Below are positions 23,610 to 37,740 of a DNA stretch of 64,000 nt, one piece after another (positions within the stretch are counted from its first letter, which is position 1; every line of letters starts with the position of its first letter). The position numbers were made by a program, and so were the translations under genes. The stretch is from Microcebus murinus (lineage: Eukaryota > Chordata > Mammalia > Primates > Cheirogaleidae). The notes under the pieces are model-generated. The model was not told the origin of the DNA. It worked only from the letters and a program-made list of their open reading frames with translations, and searched no databases. Location of the stretch: assembly GCF_040939455.1 (NCBI RefSeq), contig NC_134106.1:83273001-83337000 (forward strand), written 5' to 3'.

Positions 23610-24126
23610 TGTATTAGTCAGGGTCCTCCAGAGAAACATAACCAATAGAAAATATATATATAGAAAGAAAAAGACAGAAGGAGATTTATTATGATGTGCT
23701 GGCTCATGTGATTATGGGGGCTGAGAAGTCCTGCCATCTGCCACCTGCAAGCTGGAGACCCAGGAAATCTAGTGGAGTAGCTCCAACCTAAGCCCAAGGC
23801 CTGAGACCAGGGGAGTTGATGGTGTAAGTCTCAGTCTGAATCTGAAGGCCTAAGAACTATGAGCCCCAATATCAAAGCGCAGGAGAAGATGGACATCTCA
23901 ACTCAAGGAAAGAGAGCAAATGCACCCTTCCTCTGCCTTTTTCTTCTCTTCAGTCCCTCAACGGATTGGATGATGCCTGCCCACGTTGGGGAGGGCAAAT
24001 CTTCATCACACAGTCTATGGATTCAAACGCTAGTCTCTCCTAGAAACACCCTCACATGCACACCCAGAAGTAACATTTTATCAGCTATCTGGGCATTCTG
24101 AAGTTGACACATCAAATTAACCATCA
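23610..24126 (-). mobile_element. ERVL LTR, MLT2-like
   Basis: Minus-strand LTR beginning (plus reading) 'tgtattagtcagggtcctc' and 'cagagaaacataaccaata', then 'ggagatttattatgatgtg', 'caagctggagacccaggaa', 'ttggatgatgcctgcccac' and ending 'aattaaccatca'. The inverse reads TG to CA. No matching 5-bp flanks are visible. Family from memory. Confidence 0.75.
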
Positions 24127-24134
24127 CGTTGATT

Positions 24135-24745
24135 TTCAATCCTATTCTTGTCCCTTTCCAATCTATTCTCCATAAAGCAGACAGAGCAAGCTTTTAGAAA
24201 CTCAAATTAGACCATGCCTCTCCCTTATTGGAAGTGTTTCCATTTCATTTCAACTAAAAGCAAAACTTTTGGGCAGAACTCACAACGCCCTATGTGATCT
24301 CTTGCCTCTTTGTCTGAAGTGGCAGTTGGTGCCATTCTCCTGGTTCCCTCTGCACTGGCTGCTGTTTGCTGCTCTTTCCTGGTGGCTTTCTCTGAAATGC
24401 TCTCTCCTCCACATCTTACATTTGTAAACTCTATGCATTCTTCATCCCTGAGCTCAGAAGTCTCTTCCTCAGAAAAGCCCCACTTGCTCCAGCTTCCCTT
24501 TCCCCCAATCTAGAGGAGGTCCCCACTTTGTTCATTTCCTTCCAGATAGTAATTCATAATCCAAATGTGTTTATTTAGTTAATATCCTGCTCTCCAGTAG
24601 AAAATATGCCCCAGGAAGATAGGGATCTTAGATTTTTCTTTTTTTAATTAGCTGCTGTATTCCTGGTGCAGCTAGGTTATGGCACATGATAGGTCCTCAG
24701 TAAATAGCTGCCGAATGTATTAGTGGTGCAACAGCATATTGTTAG
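24135..24745 (+). mobile_element. L2 LINE 3' region
   Basis: In sense: 'ccaatctattctccataaa', 'aattagaccatgcctctcc', 'ccctctgcactggctgctg', 'tgagctcagaagtctcttc' and 'cctcagtaaatagctgccg'. These fit the L2 3' kilobase with heavy divergence. Confidence 0.65.
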
Positions 24746-25579
24746 ACAGAGCTGTCCTCAAAAGCCATTGTCATCCCCTGACCTGGAGTTTTTACTGGCA
24801 AAGTTTATCCTGTGGGCCCAACTTGTTGGTATTTTTCAAGGTACTTTCATTCTAGGGTTTCCTTGATAGCTTTCATCTCCTCACTAGCTGCTGGCTGCTA
24901 ACATTCAAAGTCACTAATGTATTCTCCAACTCGTATAAGCCTTGCACCTCAGTAGACCCTAACCTGAGCACCAGGTCTGCCTTTCACATTCCAAAATTCA
25001 GTACGGCAACCTGCCAAGCTAAGGGCTCACACATCTGGCCTTCACCCTTTAACTCTACTGGGAGAACTGGTGCTGTAGCCTGGGTTCTTCCAACACTAGT
25101 TTCTGTAAGTAAAGGAAAAAAATGTTTGTTTGTGTAAAGTTCTTTTCCTTTTCCAGTCTCCAGAACAGTCTCTTGGAGTCATGAAAAATTTACTTCCCAT
25201 TACACATGTGGTCTATGTGTGATGTGGTCATAGGTCAGGGTTTTTGTCACAGAATTGAGAAAAGCTTAGCTATTTTAAGATGGAGTCTGGGTTCACTCAT
25301 TCAAGTTCCAGATACGCTTCTGGTGAATAACACGTAGCATGTGTTCTAGTGGGTGATGGAATAAGGGAAAGGTCTTCATTGAACAGGGACATTCTGATTT
25401 TCAATAAATAATTCATCTCATTGGTTAAATTCCCTAAAATATCATACAATATTTGAAAATTCAGAGCTGTATGCTTTATGTCATGAATATTTTACTTCTT
25501 ATTTTCAAATATTCTAGGTAACATAAATGCTGTGGAGAATATTTTACACTAGATAAAAAGGATTATATTTGCATGCATA
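24746..25579. other. No gene or clear repeat recognised
   Basis: About 830 bp without recognisable features. Confidence 0.45.
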
Positions 25580-25584
25580 CTCAT

Positions 25585-25966
25585 TGTCTTAGTCCATTCC
25601 AGCTGCTATGACAAAATAACATGAATAAGATGTTTCTCACAGTTAAAAACTGTGAGAAATTTATTTCTCACAGTCTTGGATGTTGGGAAGACCACAGTCA
25701 AAGCACTGGTAGGTTTGGTGCCTGGTGAGGGCCTCCCTCCTGGTTCATAGATGGCGCCTCCTCTCTGTGTCCTCACATGGTAGAGGGCAAGAGAACTCTC
25801 TGGGGTCTCTTTCATAAGGGCACTAATCCCATTCATGAGGGCTCCACCCTCATTACCTAGTCACCTCCCAAAGGCTCCACCTCCTAGTTACCATCACCTT
25901 AGGGGTTAGGATTTCAACATATAAATGGGGGGGGGGCGTGCAGACACAGAAATTCATACCATAGCA
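25585..25966 (-). mobile_element. MaLR solo LTR with intact target duplication
   Basis: Plus reading starts 'tgtcttagtccattccagc' and ends 'ataccatagca', so the LTR reads TG to CA on the minus strand. It has a perfect 5-bp duplication, ctcat, at 25580-25584 and 25967-25971. Landmarks are 'gcctggtgagggcctccct' and 'agggcactaatcccattca'. An extra fold-back segment at 25633-25674 is not in the usual consensus. MST/MLT1 group. Confidence 0.88.
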
Positions 25967-25971
25967 CTCAT

Positions 25972-27151
25972 AAAGAAAAACTACCAAATGCACCTAAGAA
26001 GGCTTTATTATCTCGCCAATAATAACACTTTTTCTAGTTTGGAAAGTAGGTGGCAGGATACCTATACCTCCAAAAAGAGGAGTTCAAAGTACATGGAAAA
26101 GTTTTATAAATTAATAGCTGAGGCAGAATTAACATTTTAGTATTAACTCATACTAAACCAGTAAAAATCAATGTGCTTTTTTTTTTTCTTCTGGCCACAG
26201 TCAGATAAAATGTCTGCAATAGGAGGCAATCCCACCACGGTGATGTGAGCAAGCCCCTCCATGGGAGATCTGCAGTGGGATTGCTATGGTGGATACTAGA
26301 CTCCAAGTACAGCAATTGCAATAACAGATTCCATCACACCTAACAACAGAGAAAGAATGTGCATTAGTAAACCATTATCCAGTGGAAATGTTCAATGCAC
26401 CAACACTGAAAAAGCCTGAGAATTTTCACTCCAGCAAACTGTAAGAAGTTTGGCTTAGTTTTCTTTTTAGCTTAAATGCTTAAAACAGGGAAATATAATC
26501 CAAATGAGACAATCAGACTTGGAAGTTCCATAAGCATCTTTTCTTCAAAGCATTTGGCTCTTTGGTGTGCTGTTGGCATTCTCATTACTTTGAGCCCTAG
26601 GTGGGAAGCAGGAACAAAGTGACACCAGGTCATCCCAGGTCTGCTGGTTAATGGTTGAGTTAGAGGCAGGGCCACAGACATTGTGGCCATTGTCACCACA
26701 TCTGCATTCCCCAATTCCCTGCCATTCAGGGAGAAAGGGGACATTTCAGAATTGAGCCCAGGAGAGGCCTCCATGGTGTATGGAGGCTGGTTAGTTTTAT
26801 CATTTAAAAGAATTTTTTAAAGATTGTATTAAGGGGATTCTTGATTTAAAGAGGTACTTCAGGAAGTAATCAACTGTTTTACTGTCATATTGAGATAATA
26901 GCTACTTCTCAGCCTGTATAAACTCAGATAATATCAATTTCTCAGCCCAAGCACAGCAGAATGCAGCCTGTGAGAACAAAGTGACTTGAAAGGGGTCTTT
27001 CCAGCTAAGACCCCACAAGACTCAGAGGCCAGGAGAGAACACATACTGAGGAGGGAGATGAGATAAGGAACAGATTTCATCAGCATCAGTTTATTTCTGA
27101 TTGTTTAGTAAATGAGAAAAAAAAGGATTAATTTACTCAATTAAAGTGATT
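25972..27151. other. No gene or clear repeat recognised
   Basis: About 1.2 kb. There is a small inverted repeat, gcaatcccac near 26227 and gtgggattgc near 26276. No exon or RNA gene is supported. Confidence 0.45.
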
Positions 27152-27164
27152 TAAAAATGCTTTT

Positions 27165-28134
27165 CTTTTGTTGAGACAGGGTCTTGCTTTGTCACCAGGG
27201 CTAGAGTGAAGTGGCATCACCATAGTTCACTACAACCTCAAATTCCTGGGTGTAGGAGACTGACATATATTTTCCTAGTTTAAGAATTAAATTTAGTAAT
27301 GTGCATGCTCTGCCCAGAGCGTTTGAAAGTAATGTGCTCTGGACAGGCTCCCTGTGATAAACAAAGCTGTTGCCTAGAGGCATAACAAAGGACCTGAGCT
27401 GCAAGTAAGCAAGAGCAGCCCAGCCCCACAGCAATGGGGGTCTGGAGGCCACACGATAAACACATTGTTCCTGTGATTGCTGCTTGACCCCCATAAGATG
27501 GCTGGTTAGTCAATGACGGGTAAGACCCCTCAAGAAGAGGGGCGACCTAAGCCATGCACAGCCACCAGGGGTCAGCCTAAGATCTTAGGGGGTCACCCTA
27601 AGAGAAGCTGGGGATGAGAAATGCCCCTTGTGGCTTGCCTTGCCCATCCTTGCTAATCTTGGTCCGTGATCTATGCCTGGCACCTAGAGCAACCACCTGG
27701 AAATTCTGAGCCAGGGGATACCTGCTTCCCTAGGGCTATTTGCTGAAATGCCCGGGTGGTTCTGTACAAGGAACTAACTTTAATTTTTTACAGTATAAAA
27801 ATAAAACTGACCCGGTGTATTATTACTTGAGTCAACTGTCTGTATGTGTGTCCGTGTTTTTCTTTGTGTTCTGCATTTGTGTTTTGTGTTCTGTGTTCAT
27901 TCTCCATCCTGTAAATGGGCCACGACACCTGAGTTCAAGTGATCCTCCTGCCTCAGCCTCCCAAGTAGCTGGGACTACAGGCGTGCGCCACCACACTGGC
28001 TAATTTTTCTATGTTTAGTAGAGACAGGGTCTCATTTTTGCTCAGACTGGTCTTGAACTCCTGGCCTCAAGGGATCCTCCTGCCTCCACCTCTCAGAGTG
28101 CAAGAAGTACAGGCACAAGGCCCTATGCCTGGTC
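27165..28134 (-). mobile_element. Old Alu split by a solo LTR
   Basis: The Alu is in two parts, 27165-27250 and 27928-28134, minus strand. Its own target duplication is taaaaatgctttt at 27152-27164 against taaaaatactttt at 28135-28147. It has 'cactacaacctcaaattcc' and no lemur-type linker, so it is an older subfamily. It must predate the LTR in its middle. Confidence 0.88.
27251..27927 (+). mobile_element. Unassigned 677-bp solo LTR
   Basis: The insert starts TGT ('tgtaggagactgacatata') and ends ACA ('gggccacgaca'). It is flanked by cctggg at 27245-27250 and cctgag at 27928-27933, a likely 6-bp duplication with one change. It carries a TATAAAA/AATAAA overlap at 27794-27805, followed by a T/G-rich U5-like end. 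There is no internal retroviral sequence. I do not recognise the family, and it may be lineage-specific. Confidence 0.82.
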
Positions 28135-28317
28135 TAAAAATACTTTTTTCATTATGCTTCCTTTATAGTGATGATTTAATTTTCTATCCATTTCTAAAAT
28201 ATGTCAAAATATTGACACCCAGAGTTGTAGCTTTTATGATGTTTTGTCACTCATTTAAAGCCAGTCCTTCAAGATGGAGCCAGATCACCTTAGTGAATCA
28301 ATAGAGCCATAATAATA

Positions 28318-28459
28318 CCACCACTGCCACAACCATCATCACCACCACCATCACCACCATCACCACCGCCATCACTACCATCACTATCACCACCACCACC
28401 ACCACCATCACCATCATCACCATCACCACTATCACCATCACAACTACTGCCACCACCTG
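28318..28459. repeat. Imperfect (CAC/CAT)n trinucleotide repeat
   Basis: A 140-bp run of CAC, CAT and related triplets. Read in antisense it gives a Gly/Asp/Ser-rich open frame at 28290-28547, which is a product of the repeat and not a gene. Confidence 0.95.
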
Positions 28460-29462
28460 TTTTCAAGTTAAAACAAAATATTCCTTTTGTTGTGGATGAA
28501 ATTTCATTTAGAATTATGTCATCAAAAAGGATATCATTTCCCTGCAAATGAGCAAATGGCTGAGAACAGAGTCACACAGCTGCTGAGATAGGAGGGACAG
28601 CAATTTACATAGTGACAGTTGAAGCCAGTTTACAGAACTAGTCACACAGGTAAGGCTTTGCCAGGAAATGGATTTTAATCCCAAAGAAGCAGCAATCAAT
28701 GTGTTACCTGAACAAGTCTCATCTCCTAGCCCACTGGGGTCACACTGTCCTTTCCTATGTAGAGGAAGCGACTGGAAGCCCCGGTACATCCCATGGGGCC
28801 TCTAGTGCTCTCCTGTATGTCTGAGGATTTGGAGGGAGGAGGAAAGACCCCAAATTCCTACCTCACTTCCATTCTCAAGGTCTTATTTCTGTCATCTCAC
28901 ACTTTGTGGCTCAGGAGCTCCCTCAGGGCCTCGTCCCTCAGAGATGCCCCGCCCCCTTCCTCCTCTATCAAGCAAAGCCACTTTGATGTAATATTCTCTA
29001 CTGAAGGTTTGGGGACCCCAAAGGGGTGGCTGCACTGCAGAATAGGATAGGAAGCAGTTGAAATCTGAATGTCATGTGTTCAAAGTCTGTCAATTCTGTG
29101 CCACCAAAGTCCTCTTCTTTGGATCGCAGCCTGTCGTCATGTTTCTGGGTGTCATTCTCTCTACTGAGACTTTTCTCCCATCTTTTTTTCTCTGAGCCTT
29201 TGGGACCCAGCACAAGTTCTTCCTCTCTAGAAGCCAGTGGACAAATTGCAGGTTATTTATACTCTATTATAATCAGTTAGGATGAATTCAAGTGGCAGGA
29301 AGAAAGAATACCTGATTAAAGACAGACACGTGTTGCTCACTTAATCAGAAGTTCAAATATTAGGTTATCTCAGAGTTGGTTCCATAGTTCAACCACAGCA
29401 TGAAGGATGGAGGTTGTTCCTTGTCTCCAGTTCAACATCCTTACAGTATTGGATTTACACCC
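28460..29462. other. No gene or clear repeat recognised
   Basis: About 1 kb of mixed composition. Near 29270-29450 there is a faint resemblance to an old LTR, too weak to name. Confidence 0.4.
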
Positions 29463-29830
29463 TGCTGTGGACTGAACGTTTCTGTGCCCCCCAAAATTCA
29501 TATGTTGAAATTCTAACTCCAATATGATGGCATTAGGAGGTAGGGCGTTTGGGAGGGGATTAGTACATAAGAGTGTAGCCCTCATGAATGGGATTAGTGC
29601 CTTTATAAAAGACACTCCAGTCAGCTCTCTCACCTTCCTCCCACCACGTGAGGAAGGACGCAATGAGAAGTCAGCCATCTGCAACCCAGAAGAGGCCCCT
29701 TACCAGAACCCAACCATGCTGGCATCCTGATCTCAGACATGCAGCTTCCAGAAATGTGAGAAATAAAGTTTTGATTTGTGTAAGCCACCCAGTCTCTGGT
29801 ACCATGTCATAACAGCCTGAACTGGCTGCA
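29463..29830 (+). mobile_element. MaLR LTR, plus strand
   Basis: 'tgctgtggactgaacgttt', 'ccccccaaaattcatatgt', 'catgaatgggattagtgcc', 'gtgagaaataaagttttga' and 'taagccacccagtctctgg' are MST/MLT1-type landmarks in sense. The 3' boundary is approximate, and no target duplication was found. Confidence 0.83.
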
Positions 29831-30692
29831 TGTGGCCTTCTGTTGCAAGATGGCTGCTGTGGCTCCAGGCATCACATCCATGCTTAAGACAGGGAAAAAA
29901 GCAGTACCAAGTAGCTCTCTTCTTATGCCAATCTTATCATGAAAGGACAGCTTTCCCAGAAACCTCTTCACTGGATACAACCGGGTCATATAATTCTGAG
30001 AAACTGTATGCCTGGCAAAGGAAAACAGGATTGGCGTGACGGACTTATTTCTTCTCTGAACAAAATCTACATTCTCACAGCAAAGAAAATAGGGAATGTG
30101 ACAACTAATGATGTCTGGCATAGAGGCTATCCCTTTCATAACCATAAAGAACAATTGGGGTTTGTACCAGTCAGTAAATTTCATTTTTCCTCCAGCCCTT
30201 GCTTCATTTTACTCTGTGTGTTGTCTTCATTTCTTCTCACTGCCCTTCAGCTTCCTTTACATAATGGGAATATGTTGGCAGAATGCTCTCTAATTTTACA
30301 TCTTACACTTCTAACTCAGGAGAAAAGGACTTCTCTGTTTCTCAGGACTAGATAAAACAAAAAATAACAAGAAGGTCTTGGCTTGGGCCAGCTCAGACCA
30401 GGTGGCCAACCCTAGACCAGTCAAAAACGTGATGGGGGAGAGAAGGGATCTCGGAGTCAACAACTCAAACTAGGTGCACTCCACGAATCATTTAGCAGTG
30501 GCCTGAGAGGTACAACCCCAAAAGAAAACAGAAGCCCACAGATGGCCTTGCAAAAGGAAACCAGTGGCCAGGAGAAGGAGGAGAGAAGGCTTCTAGGAGT
30601 CAGCCCCCAAGAAATCCATCACCGACTGCCTCCCACTTCCTTGCCCCCTAAAAGCAAAAGGAGCCGCTGTCATTATTATTTAAAATAGTGTC
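29831..30692. other. No gene or clear repeat recognised
   Basis: About 860 bp. Frames at 29807-30355 overlap on opposite strands and match nothing I know. Confidence 0.45.
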
Positions 30693-31195
30693 TTGGCCAG
30701 GGTCCCCTAGAAAGCAGAGGCTGAGATCAAAACTTTTGGGCTGCCACTGTGTCCAAGGGAAATAAGAGTGGTGGGGAGGGAGAGTGCGGGAAGGAAGGCA
30801 GGGAGCCCATGTGAGAGGGCGTTGTCAGACAGGATTGTGCCGTCTTATGGAAGCATCTTCTGGAAGCATCTTGCAAAAGGCCCCATGAGCTAGAGTCTCA
30901 GTCTGAGAAGGGGAGAGGAAAAGAATGTATCCACCAGCTCCTTTCTCCTTTTGGTCAAAGTTTTGCCCCAAGGACATTAACTACCTTCAGTGGACATGGG
31001 TACCAAGTGGGTTCTTCCACATCTCATGCCTCGGTGACAGGAGGGCAGCTGCACGAGGGAGCCATGGGGTGCCCAGAGGCAGCAGGAGGTCTGGCCTTGG
31101 GACATCCGTGATCTGGATGGGCACCGTTGCTGCAAGGGCAAACAAGCAGCCGAGGGTGCTGAGGCTGAGATCATCAGAGGCAGTGCCTAAGAGGC
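30693..31195 (-). mobile_element. Possible old LTR, unassigned
   Basis: 'ccagggtcccctagaaagc', 'agaggctgagatcaaaact' and the following A/G-rich segment resemble the 3' end of an antisense mammalian LTR. A similar start occurs at 51653. Weak. Confidence 0.3.
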
Positions 31196-31861
31196 GTCAG
31201 ATGTGGATACTCATCTCTTTCTTTCCATTTCAAATAAATGTGCACTATAAACAACATGTGCACACTGTGCTTCCTGATGAGGGAAATACCAAGAACAGGA
31301 CAATGTTCGTGTCTCCACAAAATGAAAATGTAGTTAGGAAGGCCAGATAGGCACTTATGCAAAGATAACTAATAATATGTAAATAATGAATACAGAAATT
31401 TTTGCATTCATTTATTTGTATATTCAAAAACACTTACTGAGTGCCTGTTATTTACCCAGTAATGGGGGATTTGACAACACAAAGTTTCAGAGATCCTAGA
31501 GGATGATTGTGCTTTCTGTGAACATTTACGTTAATGAGGTGCTTTAAAACATTTGAGTTGGAATTTCTGTATAATAAGAATTTTGTAGCATAAGAATTTG
31601 GAATTTGTATAATAATATCTATGTTCATTTCTTGAAGGGTGTGAAAAGGTGGTTTTACAAGAACACCAATGAGTGTATATTAATTTTGAGGGGTTTTATT
31701 TTGTGAAATATTTCAATTTCTGATAGAAAAAATCCAAGATGATCTTTTATCAATATGAACAGTATTGTAAATATGTCTCACTGCTGGCCACCTGACCCAT
31801 CCCTGCAGGGACTTACGGGAAGAGAACAGGAAAGGAGGCAAGAGATCTGATTTAGAATCTC
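31196..31861. other. Mostly unassigned; L2 end fragment
   Basis: About 31403-31470 resembles an antisense L2 3' end ('attcaaaaacacttactga', 'gtgcctgttatttacccag'). The rest is A/T-rich and unassigned. Confidence 0.45.
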
Positions 31862-31985
31862 CTTTCTTCCACCTACCAGCTAGGTGACCTTGGGCAAATC
31901 TCAATCTTGTGGATCCCCGATTTCCTTGGGCAAAATATGGGGATATGTCATTCTTGCTCCATAGCATTGCCTTATGATAACATCT
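31862..31985 (+). mobile_element. MIR SINE
   Basis: 'accagctaggtgaccttgg', 'gcaaatctcaatcttgtgg' and 'caaaatatggggatatgtc' follow the MIR core in sense. Confidence 0.6.
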
Positions 31986-33127
31986 TACATCTCTGTAAAT
32001 CACTTCACAGTTAAAAATGCTTGCCCAAAATTCAGACCAACGGATTCATTACAGCCCTAGATCCTTTCAACAATGAAAGAGATTAATTTAACAGAAAGTG
32101 TTTTGTAAATTTTGAGGTCCATTAGGCCATCAAGAAGTTCTTTAAAGTTAAAAGAATGATTTAAAATAATAACGTAATATCTTGCATTTGTATAGCAAAA
32201 TTCTTTAGCCTGTCCAAATTTAGAGATGGATCCTGGTCTCCATGGGGACAGGGACAACACATGGGGGGGGGGGCTGCTCCCTGCAGAAGTCTTTAATCAT
32301 TGTGTTCACACTAACAGCCCCAAAGTGTGCCTCTGCGCTCACCTGGAGAACACATAATAGCACTTTAAATTTAAATTGTGCATTTCTTTTTCAGATTTTA
32401 AAATACTTTTACCTTTACTGACATTAGTTTATAAAACATGACAACATTCTTATAAAAGAGTAGTCATTTTTCTTCTTCCTATTTTTCAACCTGAAAACAG
32501 AACAGTGATGGGAGTTCCCTGAAATTTCAGAGCAAATTATTGGCAAAGGCAGCATGGGAAAAACCCAAATCAAACAAGCGCAAATTCCTTTCCGCCATGT
32601 CATATTGCCTACAGAATAGCATCATTGAAATTCCATCCTGAGCTCAATTCTATACATATGGAGAGCCTTTAAAAAATCAAGACACATTATTTCTTACTAA
32701 ATTTTAAAGCTTCCTCAATGCAAGGAATTGTAAAAATAAAGGTTTCAGCTCATTTTTCATTCAGTGAGTACTAAAAGTAGAAGGATGACAAATTGATATA
32801 ATCAAGCCATTGACTCGAAAATAAGATTTCTCTTGCCTTTCAGGTTCTACAGACACAATTGCATGTGCCCCTTTAATTACCCTTGGACACCTAGGTGCTC
32901 AAGGGTTTAATGTAAATAACTAGCTTTCTTTCTGATGAAAATAATGTTTACTTTACATTTCAAGCTGCAGCATAATACATTGGTTATATTTACAGCAATA
33001 ATCATTTTAGAGATCTGACTTAATTTTTTTTTCTTTAGCGTGGGAAAGGTCTTCAAGACCACAGTTACATACTTATCCCTCATTCGCATGAGGAAGGGCT
33101 GTCACTCCAGAGAAAATGTGTGCTTCC
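31986..33127. other. No gene or clear repeat recognised; A/T-rich
   Basis: About 1.1 kb. It holds a G10-class run at 32262-32272. The segment 32370-32900 is unbroken by recognised repeats and may be conserved noncoding DNA. Confidence 0.45.
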
Positions 33128-34440
33128 ATTCAGTGATACAGTCATTCGTATATTAGTTGAGTACCTACTATGTGTTCTAGGCACTGGAGATATAGCTGTG
33201 GGGAGAAAAAAAATCATGTGCACTCATATGTCTCCTGCCCTATATTCTAGCTGGGGGAGAGAGATGATAAACAAAACAAGTAAGTATATACCAAGAAGAG
33301 ATCAGTGCTTTGCAGAAAAAGTAAATGGAGAAGGAGGATAAAGGCTGGGACTGTTACTCAAATGAATAAAGGGGTCCGGGAAACCTCACTGAGAAGGGGC
33401 CATTTGAACATATCCTTGAAGGGCCACATGCATATCTGTGGCTAGACGTGAAAATCTGGTGCAACAGGGAACCAGGAAGAGGGAAAGGCGAAGGCAAAAG
33501 CCCTGCGTGGGAACATGTTTGGCATATTTAAGAAATAGGAAAAAAAAAAAAAAAAAAAGCACTCAAAACTGAGCCTGGCTGGAGCAAAGAGGGCCTGGCA
33601 GGAGACAGAGAGGAAGTCCAGTTTGGGAGAGGAGGGTGGCCGATCCTACAGGAAGATCGTTGTAAACTCTTTCCTTTCATTCTGAATGAGATGGGAGCCA
33701 CCCAGAGGTTTTGATTCAAGGAACGACATGCTCCGACTAACATTTTAAGACCACCAGAATGGAAGAAGCGAAGTCACTTCGGAAGTGATAGCAAAAATTC
33801 AGGTGGGATGAGAATGTAGCTTGAACCAGGGTGGTGAGCAGCAGAGGTGCGAAAAAATAAGTGGATCGGGATCTCTTTCTACCATAGCTTCAACAGGATT
33901 TCCTGACGGGTTGGATGCGGGTGCGAGACAGGTTTGGGTCTGTGCATTTGGAAAGGCAGAGTTGCCCTTCCCAACAGGAGGCAGGGGCAGGGCCAGGAGA
34001 GGGGTGAGAGCCTCAGTTAGCTGTGGGGTGGTGAGTTCGATACCTCTACTAGACGTACAAGTGGAGGAGCCACGTAGGCAGTTGGACTTTCCAGCCTGTA
34101 GTTCAGAGGGGTGTTCAGGACTGGAGTCTTACATGTGGAATTTGAAGCCATAAAACTGCATGAGATTATCAGCGGGGTGAGCGTAGGCTGAAAAGCACAG
34201 AGAGGTCCCAGCATGATGCTCTGGGCTTTCCGACAAGAAGAAGTAAGAGCATGAGGAAGAATTGGCAAAAAAGTGGAAGACTAGGTGCCTCTCATGAGTG
34301 GGAAGCCACGTGAGGGTGGACCCCTTGGCTGTGACAAGTGCTGCTACTGATGGATCAAAGAAGACAGACACTGAAAACTGAGGGCAAATTTGGTCAAGCA
34401 GAAATCATCATTGGCCTCATCAGGGGAGTGGGTTTAAGAC
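33128..34440 (-). mobile_element. Long L2 LINE fragment, minus strand
   Basis: It starts at the reverse L2 3' end ('gagtacctactatgtgttc', 'taggcactggagatatagc') and follows the L2 order far inland: 'agcctggctggagcaaaga', 'tctgaatgagatgggagcc', 'gaacgacatgctccgacta', 'aacaggatttcctgacggg' and 'gtaggcagttggactttcc'. At 1.3 kb it is the longest L2 here. An A18 run at 33541-33558 interrupts it. No frame remains. Confidence 0.75.
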
Positions 34441-34624
34441 AAAACAGGAAGAGAACATTTAGCAAATTGTACCGTGAGGGAGAGCAGAGCAATGGCACAG
34501 TGGCTTGAAGAGACCGGGGCCAAGGAAGGGGATTGACACAACCTGCTCAAGGTCTCACGCAGAAATTTGCTTAGAGTCCACATGGTACTCTGACCTGGGG
34601 GGGGGGGTGCCAAGGCACTAAGAA

Positions 34625-35150
34625 TATTTTTTAAAATGTAGACTTTATTTTTTAGAGCAGTTTTAGGCTCATGACAAAATTGAGTGGAAAGTACAGAGAG
34701 TCCTCACATTCCCCCCAACACACACACCCTCCCCAACTATCAACATCTTTACCAGAGCGCCATATTTGCTATAATTGGTGGACCTACATTTACACATTAT
34801 TATAACCCAAAGTCCAGGGTTTACATTAGGGTTCACTCTTGGTCTTGCATATTCTATGGGCTTTCAACAAATGTGCTAATATAATTTTTAAATAATTTAA
34901 AATAAATTGATGCATTAACTTTTTCTATTGTGGTAAGAACACTTAATGTGAAATTTACCCTCTTAAGTTTTTAAGAACACATCACAGTATTGATAAGTAC
35001 AGGCACTATGTTGAACAGCAGATCTCTGGGACTTATTCATTTTGTATAACTCCAACTTTATACCTGTTGAACAACAATTTCCCATCTCCTCCTTCACCCA
35101 GCCTCTAGCAACTATCACTCTATTCTCTTTCTATGAGTTTTACTGTTATA
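34625..35150 (-). mobile_element. L1M 3' region fragments, minus strand
   Basis: Two pieces. 34640-34870 has 'agagcagttttaggctcat', 'ccagagcgccatatttgct' and 'gggttcactcttggtcttg'. 34880-35150 has 'gtgaaatttaccctcttaa' and 'ctagcaactatcactctat'. Both are antisense L1M 3'-region landmarks. They meet a plus-strand L1 at about 35150. Confidence 0.6.
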
Positions 35151-35505
35151 AAAAAAATAAGTGTTGGTGAGGATGTGGAGAAATTGGAACCCTTGTACAT
35201 TGTCAGTGGGAATGTAAAACAATGCCACTGTTGAAAACAGTGTGGAGGTTCCTCAAAAAATTAAAAATATAACTACCACATGATCCAGCAATCCCACTTC
35301 TGGGTATATATTCAAAATAAGACAAAATTAGTATGTTGAAGGGATATCTGCACTCCCATGTTAATTTCAGAATTACTCACAATAGCCAAGATACGGAAAC
35401 AACCTAAATGTCCATCAATGGATAAATGGATAAAGAAAATGTGAGATATATACAAATACCCACACCCGTATATTATATATATAATACATAATATATATAC
35501 ACACA
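35151..35505 (+). mobile_element. L1 ORF2 3' part, upstream of Tigger1
   Basis: 'gttggtgaggatgtggaga', 'cacatgatccagcaatccc', 'aacaacctaaatgtccatc' and 'gataaatggataaagaaaa' are the L1 ORF2 3' end in sense. It ends in a TA/CA-rich microsatellite-like run. The same L1 appears to resume at 38791, after the inserted Tigger1 and LTR. Confidence 0.85.
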
Positions 35506-35929
35506 CAGGCATACCTTGTTTTATTCTGCTTTGCTTTGTTATGCTCTGCCAAGTATTACATTTTTTACAAATTGAAGGTTTGTGACAACCCTGTATTGAG
35601 CAAGTCTATTGATGTCATTTTTTCAACACCATGTGCTCACTTTATGTCTCTGTATCACATGTTGGCAATTCTTAACCATATTTCAAACTTTTTCATTAAT
35701 TAATGCCTGTTACAGTGATCTATGATCAGTGATCTTTCAAGTTATTACTGTATTGTTTTGGAGCACCACAATCTTCACCCTTATAAAATGGCAAACTTCA
35801 TTGATAAATGTTGTGTGTGTTCTGACTGCTCCCCCAACTGGCCGTTCCCCATCTCTCTTCCTCTCCTTGGGCCTGCCTATTCCTTCAGACTCAAATAATA
35901 TTAAAATTAGGCCAATTAATAACCCTCCA

Positions 35930-37615
<1,686 letters not shown>

Positions 37616-37740
37616 AAACATTAATGGATGAGGAGTTGCTTCTTGTGGATGAGCAAAGAAAGTGGTTTCTTGAAATAGAATCTACTGCTGGTGAAGATTC
37701 TATGAACATCATTGAAATATTATAACAACAAAGGACTTAG

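Noticed and set aside
26220..26290. Small inverted repeat (gcaatcccac / gtgggattgc)
   Set aside because: Only 10-bp arms with a loop of about 40 nt; expected by chance at this scale.
28290..28547. Gly/Asp-rich antisense frame
   Set aside because: Produced by the CAC/CAT triplet repeat, with no flanking gene evidence.
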